Assembly (NCBI RefSeq): GCF_011075055.1
Contig: NC_058147.1
Location: 930,001-994,000 of the forward strand
From: Mangifera indica
Lineage: Eukaryota > Streptophyta > Magnoliopsida > Sapindales > Anacardiaceae
DNA length: 64,000 bases
Direction of reading: 5' to 3'
The notes under the pieces were generated by a model, which was not told where the DNA came from, searched no databases, and saw only the letters and a list, made by a program, of their open reading frames with translations. Both the position numbers and the translations under genes were made by a program. Shown one piece after another: positions 48,306 through 59,800 of the stretch (within the stretch, counting starts at the first letter, position 1; each line of letters starts with the position of its first letter).

Positions 48306-48313
48306 TATATATA
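48306..48313 (+). promoter_or_regulatory. TATA box of the XCP gene
   Basis: TATATATA lies 49 bp upstream of the ATG at 48362, followed by a C/T-rich stretch suiting a transcription start near 48335-48345. This leaves a short leader. Confidence 0.6.
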
Positions 48314-48361
48314 TCACTTCTTCATCTTCATCGTCTCCATCATTCTATATACTTATTCAAC

Positions 48362-49580
48362 ATGGCACTCTCCTCGTATTCTAAAATCTTCTTTATTGCA
48401 TTTTCCCTGTCTTTATTTGCTTGTTCTTCTTTTGCTCGAGATTTCTCTATAGTGGGCTATTCCCCAGACGATTTGACTTCCAATGATAGACTCATTGATC
48501 TCTTCGAGTCTTGGATGTCAAAGTTTGAAAAGGTTTACGAGAGTCTCGAGGAAAAACTAGAGAGGTTTGACATTTTCAAGGATAATTTGAAGCACATAGA
48601 CGAGACAAATCAGAAGATTTCAAACTACTGGCTTGGGTTGAATGAGTTTGCAGATTTAAGCCATGAAGAATTCAAGAAGATGTATCTGGGTTTGGAAAAA
48701 ACTGACTTCCCTAGAAGGAGAGAGGCGACGTCGTATGAAGAGTTTGGTTACGAAGATGTTATGGATTTGCCCAAGTCGGTTGATTGGAGAAAGAAAGGAG
48801 CTGTTACCAATGTCAAAAACCAAGGCTCATGTGGTACGTAAAGAGTAAATAACATATTCCCACCCAATGTTTGGTTTACTAACTTTCACCTATACCCATA
48901 ACCGTGCTCTGTTAATGAAAAAAACAACCCTAAAATAGTGTTAAAAAGTGAAATTATTAATTAATTCTTGCTATTTTAATTTTTAAAAATACAAAAAATT
49001 AAATATTTAGATTGCACGAAAATCCACTTATTTCTCTCTTCTTTCACTTTATCCCATTCTTTCTCTCTTTCTGGTTTCAAGCCACCATCAATTTCACCTG
49101 GTTCATCTTCTTCCTCTATTCCTCTATGTTCCATTTCCTTTCATTATCTTCATCTTCTTTCTTGATTCAATAATTATAGAAGGTCATTGATAACTTTTAG
49201 TCAATCGAGTCGCCGACAATTCATTCGATTGAAGTTGTGTTGACAACAACTTTTATCACTATAAAATAGATGGTGGTGTAGACTAACAAAGGTGACCTCA
49301 TAATAGTGGTGAAAAAATGACATTGATGGCTAAGGTTTACAAAAAAAATTAATGACTAATTTGTGAGTTTTTAAAATTTTTAAAATATTAAACTATCATA
49401 TTTAGAATGTTTGGATCAAACTTATTAAAAAAATTGTTATTTTTTTAAATTAATAAATAATAAAATTATTATGTTATCCTTATACAGTTAATTTTTATTT
49501 TCAAACAGAGTTTGATAATGCATCTAAGGGTGGAAATGTCTTTCTAAGCTAAACTTTGGGTGGGCAAAGTAATTTGCTCA

Positions 49581-49613
<33 letters not shown>

Positions 49614-51500
49614 GTTAGGCCAAAATTAACGACAAGGAAAGGACCCATATGAATTAGGGATGAATTTATACGTTAATATATAGGTTGATCTCTATCATAC
49701 ATACAGGTAGTTGCTGGGCATTTTCGACGGTTGCTGCAGTAGAAGGAATAAACCAAATTGTTACAGGGAATTTGACTTCATTGTCTGAGCAAGAGCTGAT
49801 CGATTGTGACAATTCGTTCAACAATGGCTGCAATGGAGGACTGATGGATTACGCGTTTGCCTACATTGTCTCCAGTGGGGGACTCCACAAGGAAGAAGAC
49901 TATCCATACATAATGGAGGAAGGCACTTGCGAAATGAATAGGGTAGGTAGTTGAAAAACTTTCACTAACTGTCCTTGTTTGGGTGAGAAAAATCTTACAT
50001 GTTTAGAAGTGAATCCAATTCAAGCTCAGACTAGATTTGTGGTTTAGTTCGAATAAATCAATTTTAAGTTAGAATTTTAGTTTGATAGTTTAGTTTAAGA
50101 TTGATTTGTTTGTTTATTAGATGAAACTGTTCAACTCATTGATGATATTGTTTACTTTTTTTATTATATCGAACTAAGTTAGTTTGAACTCGATTGTTAG
50201 TTTGACTTGAACAAACTTGACTAAATCAAGTTCAAGTCTAAAGATTTTGTAATTTTATGCTCGAGAGTGTTTGATTTACCGAGTTTACTAGTATAGAAAG
50301 TTTTGATTTAAATCAACTAAACTATATCGTTTTAATTGATTTTGATTTTGTCACAATATCAAATTGAGCTTAGCTCAAACTTGATTTGGTCTTATACCAA
50401 ACTCAAGTTCTCAAATTGAACTTCCCTTGAATTGCTTTGAAGGTAACTTGTTAAATTTGAATTTAGACTTGAGTTTGATTCTTTCAAGCGTTTGAATCTA
50501 CCACTATTTTGCATCAATTTGAATATTCAAATTAGGTATTATAACTTCTATTCAATCACAAATTGACTTTAGACTCAGTTTGGGTCCGATAGAGCCTGCC
50601 CTATCCATATGTGAATCATATCTCATCTAGAATTAACTCTCATCTTACCTAATTGAGAAACAAGTGTCTGGAATCTGTGATATTGCCTTATTTTCTTCTT
50701 TTTTCGTTTGCAGGAAGCATCGGAGATGGTGACCATTAGTGGCTACCGTGACGTGCCACAGAACAACGAAATGAGCCTATTGAAGGCACTTGCAAAGCAG
50801 CCTATCAGCGTTGCCATTGAGGCCTCTACAAGAGATTTTCAATTTTACAGTGGGGTAAGCAATGTTCAATAATCGGACCGCCTGGTCAAAGGCCCGGTCT
50901 GGATTTTTTCAATCGGTCAAATCGGAAAAAAAAAACTGAAGTCAATCTAATAAAAAAAGACTACTTTATTATATATTATAATAAAATAATAAGTTGGTTG
51001 AAGTCAACATAATGCTATATGTACGGAAACATGTTTCATGAACTAACGTAATTAACCCAATTAAATTATGGTTCAAAGCGGTTCAATAACTAAAATTATT
51101 AGACCGTTCATTTGAATCAGATTTGCCATTGGCTCCCATTGAATTGGTCTGTATGGCAAGTCTAGTTTTTATAATTATAGATTAAGTAGTCGCCGGATCC
51201 GTAATGAATAATCTGAAAGTTTCTTTTTTTTCCTTTTTTTTTAATTCATGGTTCACCAATTTCTTATTAAAAAAATGGTTGTAGGGTGTTTTCGATGGGG
51301 ACTGTGGAACCGATCTAGACCATGGAGTGGCAGCCGTTGGATATGGGTCAAGCAAGGGCTTGGATTACATCATCGTGAAGAATTCATGGGGTCCAAAATG
51401 GGGCGAAAAAGGCTATATAAGGATGAAAAGGAACACTGGAAAGCCAGAAGGGCTCTGTGGAATCAACAAAATGGCTTCGTTTCCAACTAAAAACAAGTGA
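48362..51500 (+). CDS. XCP2: Xylem cysteine peptidase, papain family (XCP type)
   Basis: Four exons, 48362-48833, 49707-49942, 50714-50854 and 51285-51500, in phase, encode 354 residues (Arabidopsis XCP2 has about 356). A signal peptide covers about residues 1-25. The inhibitory I29 propeptide follows ([20 protein letters not shown] through [19 protein letters not shown] type). The mature enzyme starts near [13 protein letters not shown]. Catalytic residues are Cys160 in GSCWAFS, His296 in LDHGV and Asn316 in [12 protein letters not shown]; all are present. XCP1 and XCP2 are vacuolar papain-like proteases that digest the contents of dying tracheary elements. The exon 1 to 2 junction falls just before the catalytic cysteine. 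Intron 1 (873 bp) holds a TIR element and intron 3 a decayed repeat. XCP1 is the alternative; synteny favours the At1g20850 (XCP2) lineage. Confidence 0.94.
48843..49579. mobile_element. TIR element in XCP intron 1, related to the 6409 MULE-like MITE
   Basis: The left end reads GAGTAAATAACATATTCCCA, followed by CCCAATGTTTGG. The right end, read on the other strand, is GAGCAAATTACTTTGCCCAC followed by CCAAAGTTTAG, so about 32 bp form imperfect terminal inverted repeats. The inner segment (TTCCCACCC) resembles the ends of the elements at 6409 and 59943. It spans about 737 bp and fills nearly all of the intron. No clear target duplication is seen; the right flank is an ATT microsatellite. It has no coding capacity. 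Confidence 0.65.
49580..49612. repeat. (ATT)n microsatellite
   Basis: About 11 ATT/TTA units lie directly beside the right end of the intronic TIR element, inside XCP intron 1. Confidence 0.9.
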
Positions 51501-53098
51501 AATTATAAGGCACTGACTTTCTATGTCTAATTGTTCTTCTGGTGTTTCTTCATGTACCTAAACAGTCGTCTTGGGATATATTTAAATTTCCTGAAGGTTT
51601 CTGATTGGAATTGTTACACAGAACTTTCCTTATTTCAAACTCTTGTTCCAAGTACAGGGAATATATATTTCAACCAGAGAAATATTGAAATAAACATTAG
51701 AATAATATTTAATTAAACAAAAATATATGTGATTTAATGGTATGTGATTAGAGGTATGAATAAGTCAAGTCTATTATGAGCTACTCACAACTCAAAATCA
51801 ACTTTCAAATCAAATTTAAACATATTATTGATCAGTTTAATAAATTTACGAGTTTATAGTTCAATTCAAATAAAATATTTATAAACCCTTAATAATTTTC
51901 AACTATAACACTTACATTTAGGCTGTATTTTTTAATATATGTATAATTTATAAATATATAAGATATAAAATTTGAAATAGTATTTTGAAACTTAAGGGGA
52001 CGTTCGGTTTAAGTAATATTTTATTATCAAAATAGAAAGATTACTTTGAAAATAGATTACTTAGAAGATTGCTGAGTATAAATGATTACTATGTTTGATA
52101 AAATTTGATAGGTATAAATAATTATTATGTTTGGTTAAAGGTAATAAAAGATTACTAGTAAATTATTTTACTTAAATACCCTTGAACATAATTATTTTTA
52201 AATATTTTTTATATTATTTCTCACATTAATTAAAAATAAATTTATTTTTATTTTCAAAAATTAATAAATAATAATATAGTTATAATAAAATCAATATTAC
52301 CTTAATAATCTTTAAATACCTAAGATGAAGATGACAATCAGATTACCACTTATATTAACTGTCACGTCAGCATTGATAATAGAAGATTACTGTAATTTTT
52401 TATTACTGACAAACCAAACAAAAGAATAAAAGATATATTATCAAGATAATCTTTAAAAACTGGAACTAAACGCCCCCTAAGAGGTTTAAAGTATATTTAT
52501 GAGTCAAACTGAAAACTCAATAGTTCTATAAGATTGAGCTTTATTTTAATATTATTGAATTAAGCTTAAACTAAATACTATTTAACCCAATTACATCTTT
52601 ACACGTGGTGCATGACTCTTATAAGATAGAACAAAGTTCTAGAAATTGCAAAAATTTTCAAAACAAATTTATCTATTCAATCGAAGTTAGGTTAGTGACA
52701 TGAATATGACCATGATAGATTGAGCTGACGATCCAGATCGACTAGGCCATAGGTCCTGGTTAACCAGTTCGACTGACCGGATTATAAAACAGTAGCCGAA
52801 TATATCCCCTGCATTTATAGAGTAGATGCAGGAAGACGACCATTCCTAAATCAAACTTTTAGCTTCGGCCATGACACAATCACAAAATCTTTACAAAATT
52901 GTTTTATTGCCTTTCTGTAATGGACGTAACAAAACTATGGAAGAGATAGAAATCTAAGACGAGCATTGACTCCTGAGTGTTTGATTTTTAATTTTTTACA
53001 GAATACACCATGAGAGTACGTGGGAGCTTAATTATTATGGCCCCTATCAAGCTGGATTAACTTCATTACCAGATGAATTTGCCTGCAAACAATAATCT
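51501..53098. other. Convergent spacer XCP/PHT1
   Basis: This holds the XCP 3' UTR, AT-rich sequence, a 482-bp PIF/Harbinger-type MITE, a decayed piece of the CAATGTTTTAAAAC family near 52720-52790 and the PHT1 3' UTR. Confidence 0.6.
51996..52477. mobile_element. PIF/Harbinger-type (Tourist-like) MITE with TAA duplication
   Basis: This 482-bp element starts GGGGACGTTCGGTTTAAGTA. Read inward from the other strand, the far end is GGGGGCGTTTAGTTCCAGTT. The trinucleotide TAA flanks it at 51993-51995 and 52478-52480, the typical PIF/Harbinger target. Many internal copies of aaagattact and related palindromes are present. It has no transposase. It lies about 500 bp downstream of the XCP stop codon. 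Confidence 0.82.
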
Positions 53099-55128
53099 TT
53101 AAAGCATCTGAAAAGACCCAATTTCTCTGGCGTCCTGATCTTCTTTCTCGTTTTCTTCAAGTGACCTCCCCATAGTTTCCCGTGTGAAAAAATAGGTAAC
53201 AGCCATTCCCAAGAAACAAACACCACCCAGAAGAATCAATGCTATGGTCATTCCAATGGCTTTCGGGTCACCAGTTTCCTTATCCTCTTCCAAAACCCAC
53301 AGGAACCCGACCGACCCAATTATGGCACCCACCTTTCCGATGGCCCCTGAAATTCCATGACATGTTGATCTGAATCTCGCCGGAAAAAGCTCGGCCGGCA
53401 CAATGAAAGTGGTTGTATTTGGTCCAAAATTTGCGAAGAAAAAAGTCAGGCCATACAAGAACATGAAGCCAAAATTCGTTTTCTTGTCCCAGTAATGAAT
53501 ATAAGGAATTCCTATAGCCAAATAGACGATTGCCATACAGAAGAAACCAAGGAGTTGAATTTTAACTCTTCCAATGCGATCAATGAAATAGACAGTCACA
53601 AAGTAACCTGGAACAGTGGAGCAGATGGCGATAATAGCTTGGAGTCTAGCAACCCTGAAAGCTTCTTCAAAGACATTCATGGTGTTCGCATGATCAACAT
53701 CAACGTAGTTGTGGTAAATCTTGGATTGGAAGAGGTTACTGCTGTAAAACACAACATCAAGAAGGAACCATGTACAGGAACAAGCGAAGAGATCACGGCC
53801 GTGATGAAGAATGAATTTCTTGGACAGTAAATTGTACGGTGGTGGCTTTGGTGACAGCGGAAACTCTTCTGTAATCTGACTCATTGAAACGCCTAACACT
53901 TTTTCCATGTCTTTTGCAGCTTGCAACACGTTTTGTTCAACCAGGGCCGTGTATCTGAACAATCAAAGTAGAACCATGACTCCATAATTTGAATGTGATT
54001 TGCATTTAACCAATCTATATATTAATTAATTTATGTTCCGAAGAAGGAGATAATGAACATTTCACCTGCTCCAAGGAATAATTTGACTTTTCAATTGGGT
54101 TTGAAAAATTGGAAAATATATTTAAAATATTAAAAATAATCTTTAAAATTTTACATTCCCTTTTCTTAGATATGATTATTTATTAATTGAATTTCTATAT
54201 TTTTTCATTTTTTTTAAAGTTGAATACTGACATCAACAAATTTATTGAACCTAAGATTGATTAACCATAATTTAGAGCAACCTTTTAAAACTTACTTAAT
54301 CTGGTCCGGATTCAAAGGCATGATGGCGAATATACTACCTAGTACCTACCGATGTAATTTTAAAGTTAAATCTAAATATATTAATATATCATCTGGAAAG
54401 AAAGAGAAAATAAATACATACCTTGGAGTTTCCGGCATCATCATACGCCAATAAAAAGTCAAAGCCGCCGGAATTGAAGCCATCATCAGTATCAGTCTCC
54501 ATGCAATATCGGTCCCTGGCGGCGTCTGATCAGGTGACGTGGTATTCGTTGCTCTCTCGAATATCTTACAAACCGTCATCGTGACCATAGAACTAGCCAA
54601 AATCCCGAACCCCTGCATGGAAAAAACTGCGGCTATGAAAGCTCCACGTGTCATCTTATTAGCAAACTCCGACATGATCGTAGCCGACAATGGATAGTCT
54701 CCGCCGATTCCGACGCCCAACAAAAACCTGAAAAACCCCAGACTTCCAAGCACGCACTTCTTGGTCGTACAGATAGAGAAGCCGCATCCAATGGAGCTCA
54801 GCACCATCAGCGTCAATGCGAACCCGTACACGCGTCGTCTCCCGACTCGATCACCCAGCCTTCCGAAAACGAGTTGACCGATCACAGTCCCTAGAAGAGC
54901 TATGCCAAACATGGTAGAGGCGACGGTTCTGGGGATTTCGGGCTTTTTGTTGCTTTTGTTACCATCACCAGGTTCATAGTATATCCGCTGGATCAGAATC
55001 ATGATGGGAGGAATACAGAAGAGATCATAAGCGTCGGTGAAGAGCCCCATGCCGGCTATGATGATGGCTTTGAAATGGTAGTATTGAGTTTTCGCGGTGT
55101 CAAGAGCAGAAAGAACCTTTAACGCCAT
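53099..55128 (-). CDS. PHT1;9: High-affinity phosphate transporter, PHT1;8/PHT1;9 type
   Basis: Two exons, 54422-55128 and 53099-53954, joined in phase across a 467-bp intron that splits an Arg codon, encode 520 residues. Twelve membrane helices are visible, with a hydrophilic loop in the middle. The MFS motif [14 protein letters not shown] lies at residues 89-102. The PHT1 signature [13 protein letters not shown] lies at 142-154. The C-terminal half has [23 protein letters not shown]1 proteins are plasma-membrane H+/phosphate symporters, and PHT1;8/9 act in roots under phosphate starvation. The N-terminus [20 protein letters not shown] fits the family start. No PHR1-type P1BS site (GNATATNC) was spotted by eye near the start codon. 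PHT1;8 and PHT1;9 are Arabidopsis duplicates, so either symbol would fit. Confidence 0.94.
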
Positions 55129-57315
55129 TGATGAACAAATTTGGGATGCCCCTTGACGGGAGATGGGAGATGTGAGAGTTAGATATATATAAAGAGAATT
55201 TTTAGTATTTTTAGTTGACTAGACTTTAGATGTTAAGTTGAGTCTACGATTCCATGGAGATGCGCATCAACACTTGTTTTCATATATTTTTTTTCCTCTT
55301 GTTAAATTTTGCGTCATTAAATATATTGGCTTGTTTTTCCAGCCGCACAATTCTTCCTCTGCCTCCATTGGTACAGGGTGGTGATGAGGTGAGGGTTTGT
55401 GAATAGGATGTTTGCTGCTTGTTCTAAGTTTCCCGTTATTATGGAATGCTAGAAATCAAGAACAGTTTTCATGTCGTAATCGGTGGATCGTTTTTATGGT
55501 ATACTTCCTCGAACTCTTGTGGGGAGTTGAAGAGTATTGATTTTATTGGAATTTGAAAATTGTAATTTGATCTTGATGATATATTATCATATAATTAATT
55601 ATTATTTTATTTTAATTTAAAATTATTTAATAATATAATTATATCTCATTTAAATATTTAATTATATAATTGAAATTAAATACATGAAATTTTATTGTTT
55701 TAATGAAGATGTTGGTTTGATTCAAGAAATTTTGAATCATTCATGGCAAGTTCAATATCAACGTAAGAGTAGATCATCAGCAGAACTATAAACAAATAAA
55801 TTTGATTATATAACATGATTCAAAGCCTAGACCAACTTTCATAACGTAATTGGACCAACTCCCTGTTTTTGGTCAGTTTGGTCCGGTTCTACAACTTATC
55901 ATGCCAATGTCCGGAATTAGGAGATACTATTACATCATGCTAGGCACATTTATTATGTTGATAACGAAGCTTGTTTCTATGCCCTTGACCATTCAATATG
56001 TTAATGGCTACATTCACTCAATTTCTTCACTTAACCTTCTCGGCATTAAGAGGGAAGAATAATATTTAATTGAGTCAAAACATGAGGCTAATTGGAAAAT
56101 TACAGCGCAGCCATCATGTAGAAAAGTCTTCGTAGACCCATCTGCTTGGCTGCCTTGGGGGACCATTTACAGTGACACTGCGCTGAGCCTAGCGAAATTA
56201 ATCTGACGATGATGACAACTTGTGTTTGTTTTATGGGAAATGCGAAACTTGCGTCTCAAACTTCTGTTGATTTTTAAGAATGACAATGAGATTAGGAGTT
56301 GACTTGGAGGCTAATCAACTCCTCAAAAATCGAGTCATTGATAAAATAAATACCAGCCACAAGTCTTTTCCACACCCATCAGTCAGCACAAACAGGGGCT
56401 GGAGGAATCTTTGAACTGAAACTGATGTCGATAATTGGACGCGAGATTAATACATTTGTCTTTGTTAATGATATTATTTATAATTCACAAAGAACCTTTT
56501 AATGACAATTTATAAACTTAAACCAACTTAAATTCTAATTAAATATTATAAATTTATTTAAGTTCAAATCATCCCTAAATTTAACTCAAATCAAATCTAA
56601 CCTTAAAAACAAATACCACTGAGAGATTTCAGACATATAATCTCTATTCAGACTATTAGTCTTCTAATTATGTAGAGTAGTTACCTAAAATAAATCAGCC
56701 ACTTGTATGTTTTGGGATATGCTACATGTGCTAATAGATGAATATTAACTATTATCATCTCATCATATGGTTAAATAATTTAGAGTTTAATGTTTAAGGT
56801 TTATAAATTAACGTATGAATTTATTAGTGTATGAAAATAACACATCATGGAAATTGCAAAAAATAAGGAAAAAAAAAATCTATAAAAAGAAAGTAGTAAT
56901 CAACCATTTTTTTTCTTTTCAGAAAAGAAAGGAAGGCCAGATGATAAAATGAAGATACAATTATATTAATCCACAGGAAAGCAGAGGTGAAGCATTACAA
57001 AATTTAGTTTTGATCAATGAGATTTAAAAGATGCATCCAAAAGCTCACAAACTAATGAACACAACATGAAGAACAAGATCTTCAAGGAAAGAATTTTTGC
57101 TGCTGGATAAATTCATTTCATTCAACAGCAAGGCATGCATTTGTTAGCTCCTAATTGGACATGCAACATTACAGAGTTTATAGTCGCCTTATATTGACTG
57201 TGCAGACTCTATATTTTCTCAGATATAATAACGTAATTATGCATCTAGGTACCTTGACTTTTGATCTCTAAGACTTGCCTTGTGATATTTGGTATCGGAC
57301 AACTCCTTAAATTCC
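55129..57315. other. Spacer between PHT1 and the first HSP20-like gene
   Basis: This holds the PHT1 promoter, AT-rich sequence, a decayed stretch resembling the CAATGTTTTAAAAC family (about 55830-55980) and the 3' UTR of the HSP20-like gene. No other gene is seen. Confidence 0.6.
55183..55193 (-). promoter_or_regulatory. Candidate TATA box of the PHT1 gene
   Basis: On the minus strand the sequence reads tttatatatat, 55 bp upstream of the ATG at 55128. This allows a short 5' leader. Confidence 0.5.
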
Positions 57316-59800
57316 TTACGGGTGAGGATGCAAACCATCTCCTGGAGGAGTATTGTGCACTTTGTATTTCATAACCACCACCTCCAGGATACCATCAGGA
57401 CGAAAACTGGGAGAAAACAATCGGGGATCAACAGGTCCTGGCAGATTAAAGGAAATGGTGAAAGGTCCAGACGGGCACAGTTGCTGGACTTTCATCTGAT
57501 ATGCACTTGAATCTTTCAGGATAGTTCCATCTGTTATAACTCCTTGGATATGAACCTTCCCATTCTGGTGGATCTCACATTTCATCTCACCTGTTAGAAC
57601 AAGCATGATCTACATGGTCATCTCCAACACTTTTAACTATACAACAAGGGAGTAAGTTGCCAGCCTCACATCAGTAGAATTTCAATAGCAGTTACACCAC
57701 ATTCAAGTTTCACATGCTATGCAGGAAACTTAAACCAAAAAAAAATATATATGATGCTTGAGATGCAACGGTTTCACATACCAAATGCAGTTCATGCATT
57801 AATGAAATATATGAATAAAGATTTGACCCTTACTTTGATCCCTTCGGATGCCAGGAAGTGCAACTCGGAAAAGGTAGGCACCTTCACTCACACCAATGTC
57901 TACAAGACCAACAGGTGGCCCAACACTACCTTCTTTGGCAGTTCCAGTTAAAACAACTGAGGGCTTCAATTGTGGATGTTCAACATTATTTCCCCTATCC
58001 ATGCTTATAAATGTTGTTTCCTCACCAACTAAATCAAAAAAGCAGATGTTAAAGTTTAATGGAGCTTAAAAATCTTACATATACTGCTATTCTAATTTCT
58101 AACAACCACAAGTTGGCACATTGTAAAACATTATGTGCTTTACAAGGAAGAAACTGTTGTGCAACAGATGTATGTAGATCATGCCAACCGGTACAAGCTA
58201 AATCAAAGTGTGACAAACCCACACCCCATAATTGGCTGCATTGTAAAGGAGGAGATGACAAACTTAAATTGCCAAGTAGAGTCATTAAGCAAGAAGGAAA
58301 AAAAAGAATAGAGAAAAGGCAAACAAGATTCCCTTTTCTGTCATCCAATCACTCTTAATGCTTGGTTGCTCTGCATACCATTTATGCGTAGAGATGCTCA
58401 TACAAGGAAAAAAATAATTATCACTTATGAAAGGATATAAAGCAATGTGCACACATGTTTCGTTTGCAAATGGAAATGAGAAAAAAGGAGAAACAGAAGC
58501 TATCAAAACAAATTCCATTTCATTCCCACAGCAACAGCTAATTTCAGGCAAATAAGAGTGGCCATTTTGAAATCACCGAAATACCCCCCACATATTCTTT
58601 TTGAAAGTCCTTGTATTCATTCCCACAGTTTAAAAAATCTTCATGAAAGTCTGATCTAAAAGATGCAGAAAAAAATTCTACTTTCAAGTTGACCAGGTGA
58701 AGACACTAAGAAAATAAGGCACCTATGAGCTCCATAATTGATCCAACATACGTATATCAAGTGCTCAAGTCTTTACCAATATTATCCGAAAAGAAAGGAG
58801 ATCAACACAAATTGCCAAATAAGAAAAAAAATATTTGATCTTTCATTTTTTTTTTTTTTTCAAATATACTATACTTGCCAAATTCCTAGTTCACCACACA
58901 AAAGAGCTTAAAAATCTACTGATAACGTAAGCATTCTCAGGAACAATGCTGAAAAAATAACATGTACAAACAAATCTTACGAACTTATCCATACCAACTA
59001 GCATGGCTGCATGAGATTGAGTGATTTTGAAGTGAGAAAAAAGAGTAAACAATTACATCACCCAATTACATGCTGCCACATTAGGTAGAATAGATAAGTA
59101 AGATTCATTTGTACATGCAGTTTTATTCATGTGGGAAAACCATAACCTAAAAGCTCTAGCTCCTCTCCAGCCAGCACTCTATCAGAGGAATTTCATAATG
59201 TTCACTTATTTATGAAGCTAAAAAAATGGTTCAGTTTTTTTACCAAGTCATCAGAGTTTGCATTTGAACAGTCCCATACAGATAAAACAGAAAGATAAAC
59301 AAACAAGCATATCAGAAGAATCATTTGAACAAGAAGGACCATTAGCACGAAATGTCCACCTAATATCACTTGATTTGTGCACTAATAGGTCTCAATAAAC
59401 CCTTAAACCTGTTCCCTATAAATGACAAGCACCATAATTCAATGAACCAAATTAAATTTAACAAAATGATCATGTGAAAGGCTACTCATTTCGAAATGCG
59501 AAAAAAATTCCTAAATGAATGAATACTCCTTGAAACACCAGAAAGATTAAGACTTTATGAATTAAAACAATACCAGATCGGAAAAACGCCACCGTACTGA
59601 CAGCTAAAAGGATTAGAAAAGCACTTATGAAGGTTTGAAATGAGAGAGACAGGCAACTAAACCAAGATCAGGAAACGAAAAATTATGCGAATAATAACTT
59701 TGAAGGAATTATTACCAGCAGGATTCCGGTAACTAAAGGACTGCCGTTGATTTAAAGCTACTCCGCTGTCTGTAGCGGCAGCGTTTTCTCGGACTCTGGC
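57316..59800 (-). CDS. Alpha-crystallin (HSP20-like) domain protein, short tandem copy, start uncertain
   Basis: Two exons are firm: 57834-58028 and 57316-57590. They give GPPVGLVDIGVSEGAYLFRV, ALPGIRRDQSEMKCEI, HIQGVITDGTI and FNLPGPVDPRLFSPSFRPDG, an IDM2/IDM3-like alpha-crystallin domain. A third open block at 59716-59800 splices in phase and reads ENAAATDSGVALNQRQSFSY before NPAG; this would make about 184 residues. However, that block has no ATG and is closed upstream by a TAG at 59801-59803. Either another exon lies upstream, or translation starts at the internal ATG (58002), giving 147 residues. The long N-terminal part found in the neighbour at 61450-63265 is absent. In this family the domain acts as a scaffold rather than a heat-shock chaperone. 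A MULE-like element lies about 140 bp upstream. Confidence 0.75.

Larger units (their letters stand above)
42191..48361. other. 6.2-kb spacer, CUC3 upstream and XCP upstream
   Basis: The first 600 bp carries purine-rich repeats (agaaagaagaagg) typical of a plant 5' leader and promoter. Most of 42780-47500 is AT-rich degenerate gaattTgagtt-type repeat without convincing genes. A 61-nt hairpin lies at 43779-43839. A three-unit tandem repeat occupies about 47330-48190. The last 150 bp is the XCP promoter. CUC3 regulatory elements are expected in this interval but cannot be located by eye. Confidence 0.6.

Noticed and set aside
55129..55800. PHR1-binding P1BS site in the PHT1 promoter
   Set aside because: Reading the 670 bp before the start codon, I saw AT-rich near-matches but no GNATATNC sequence.
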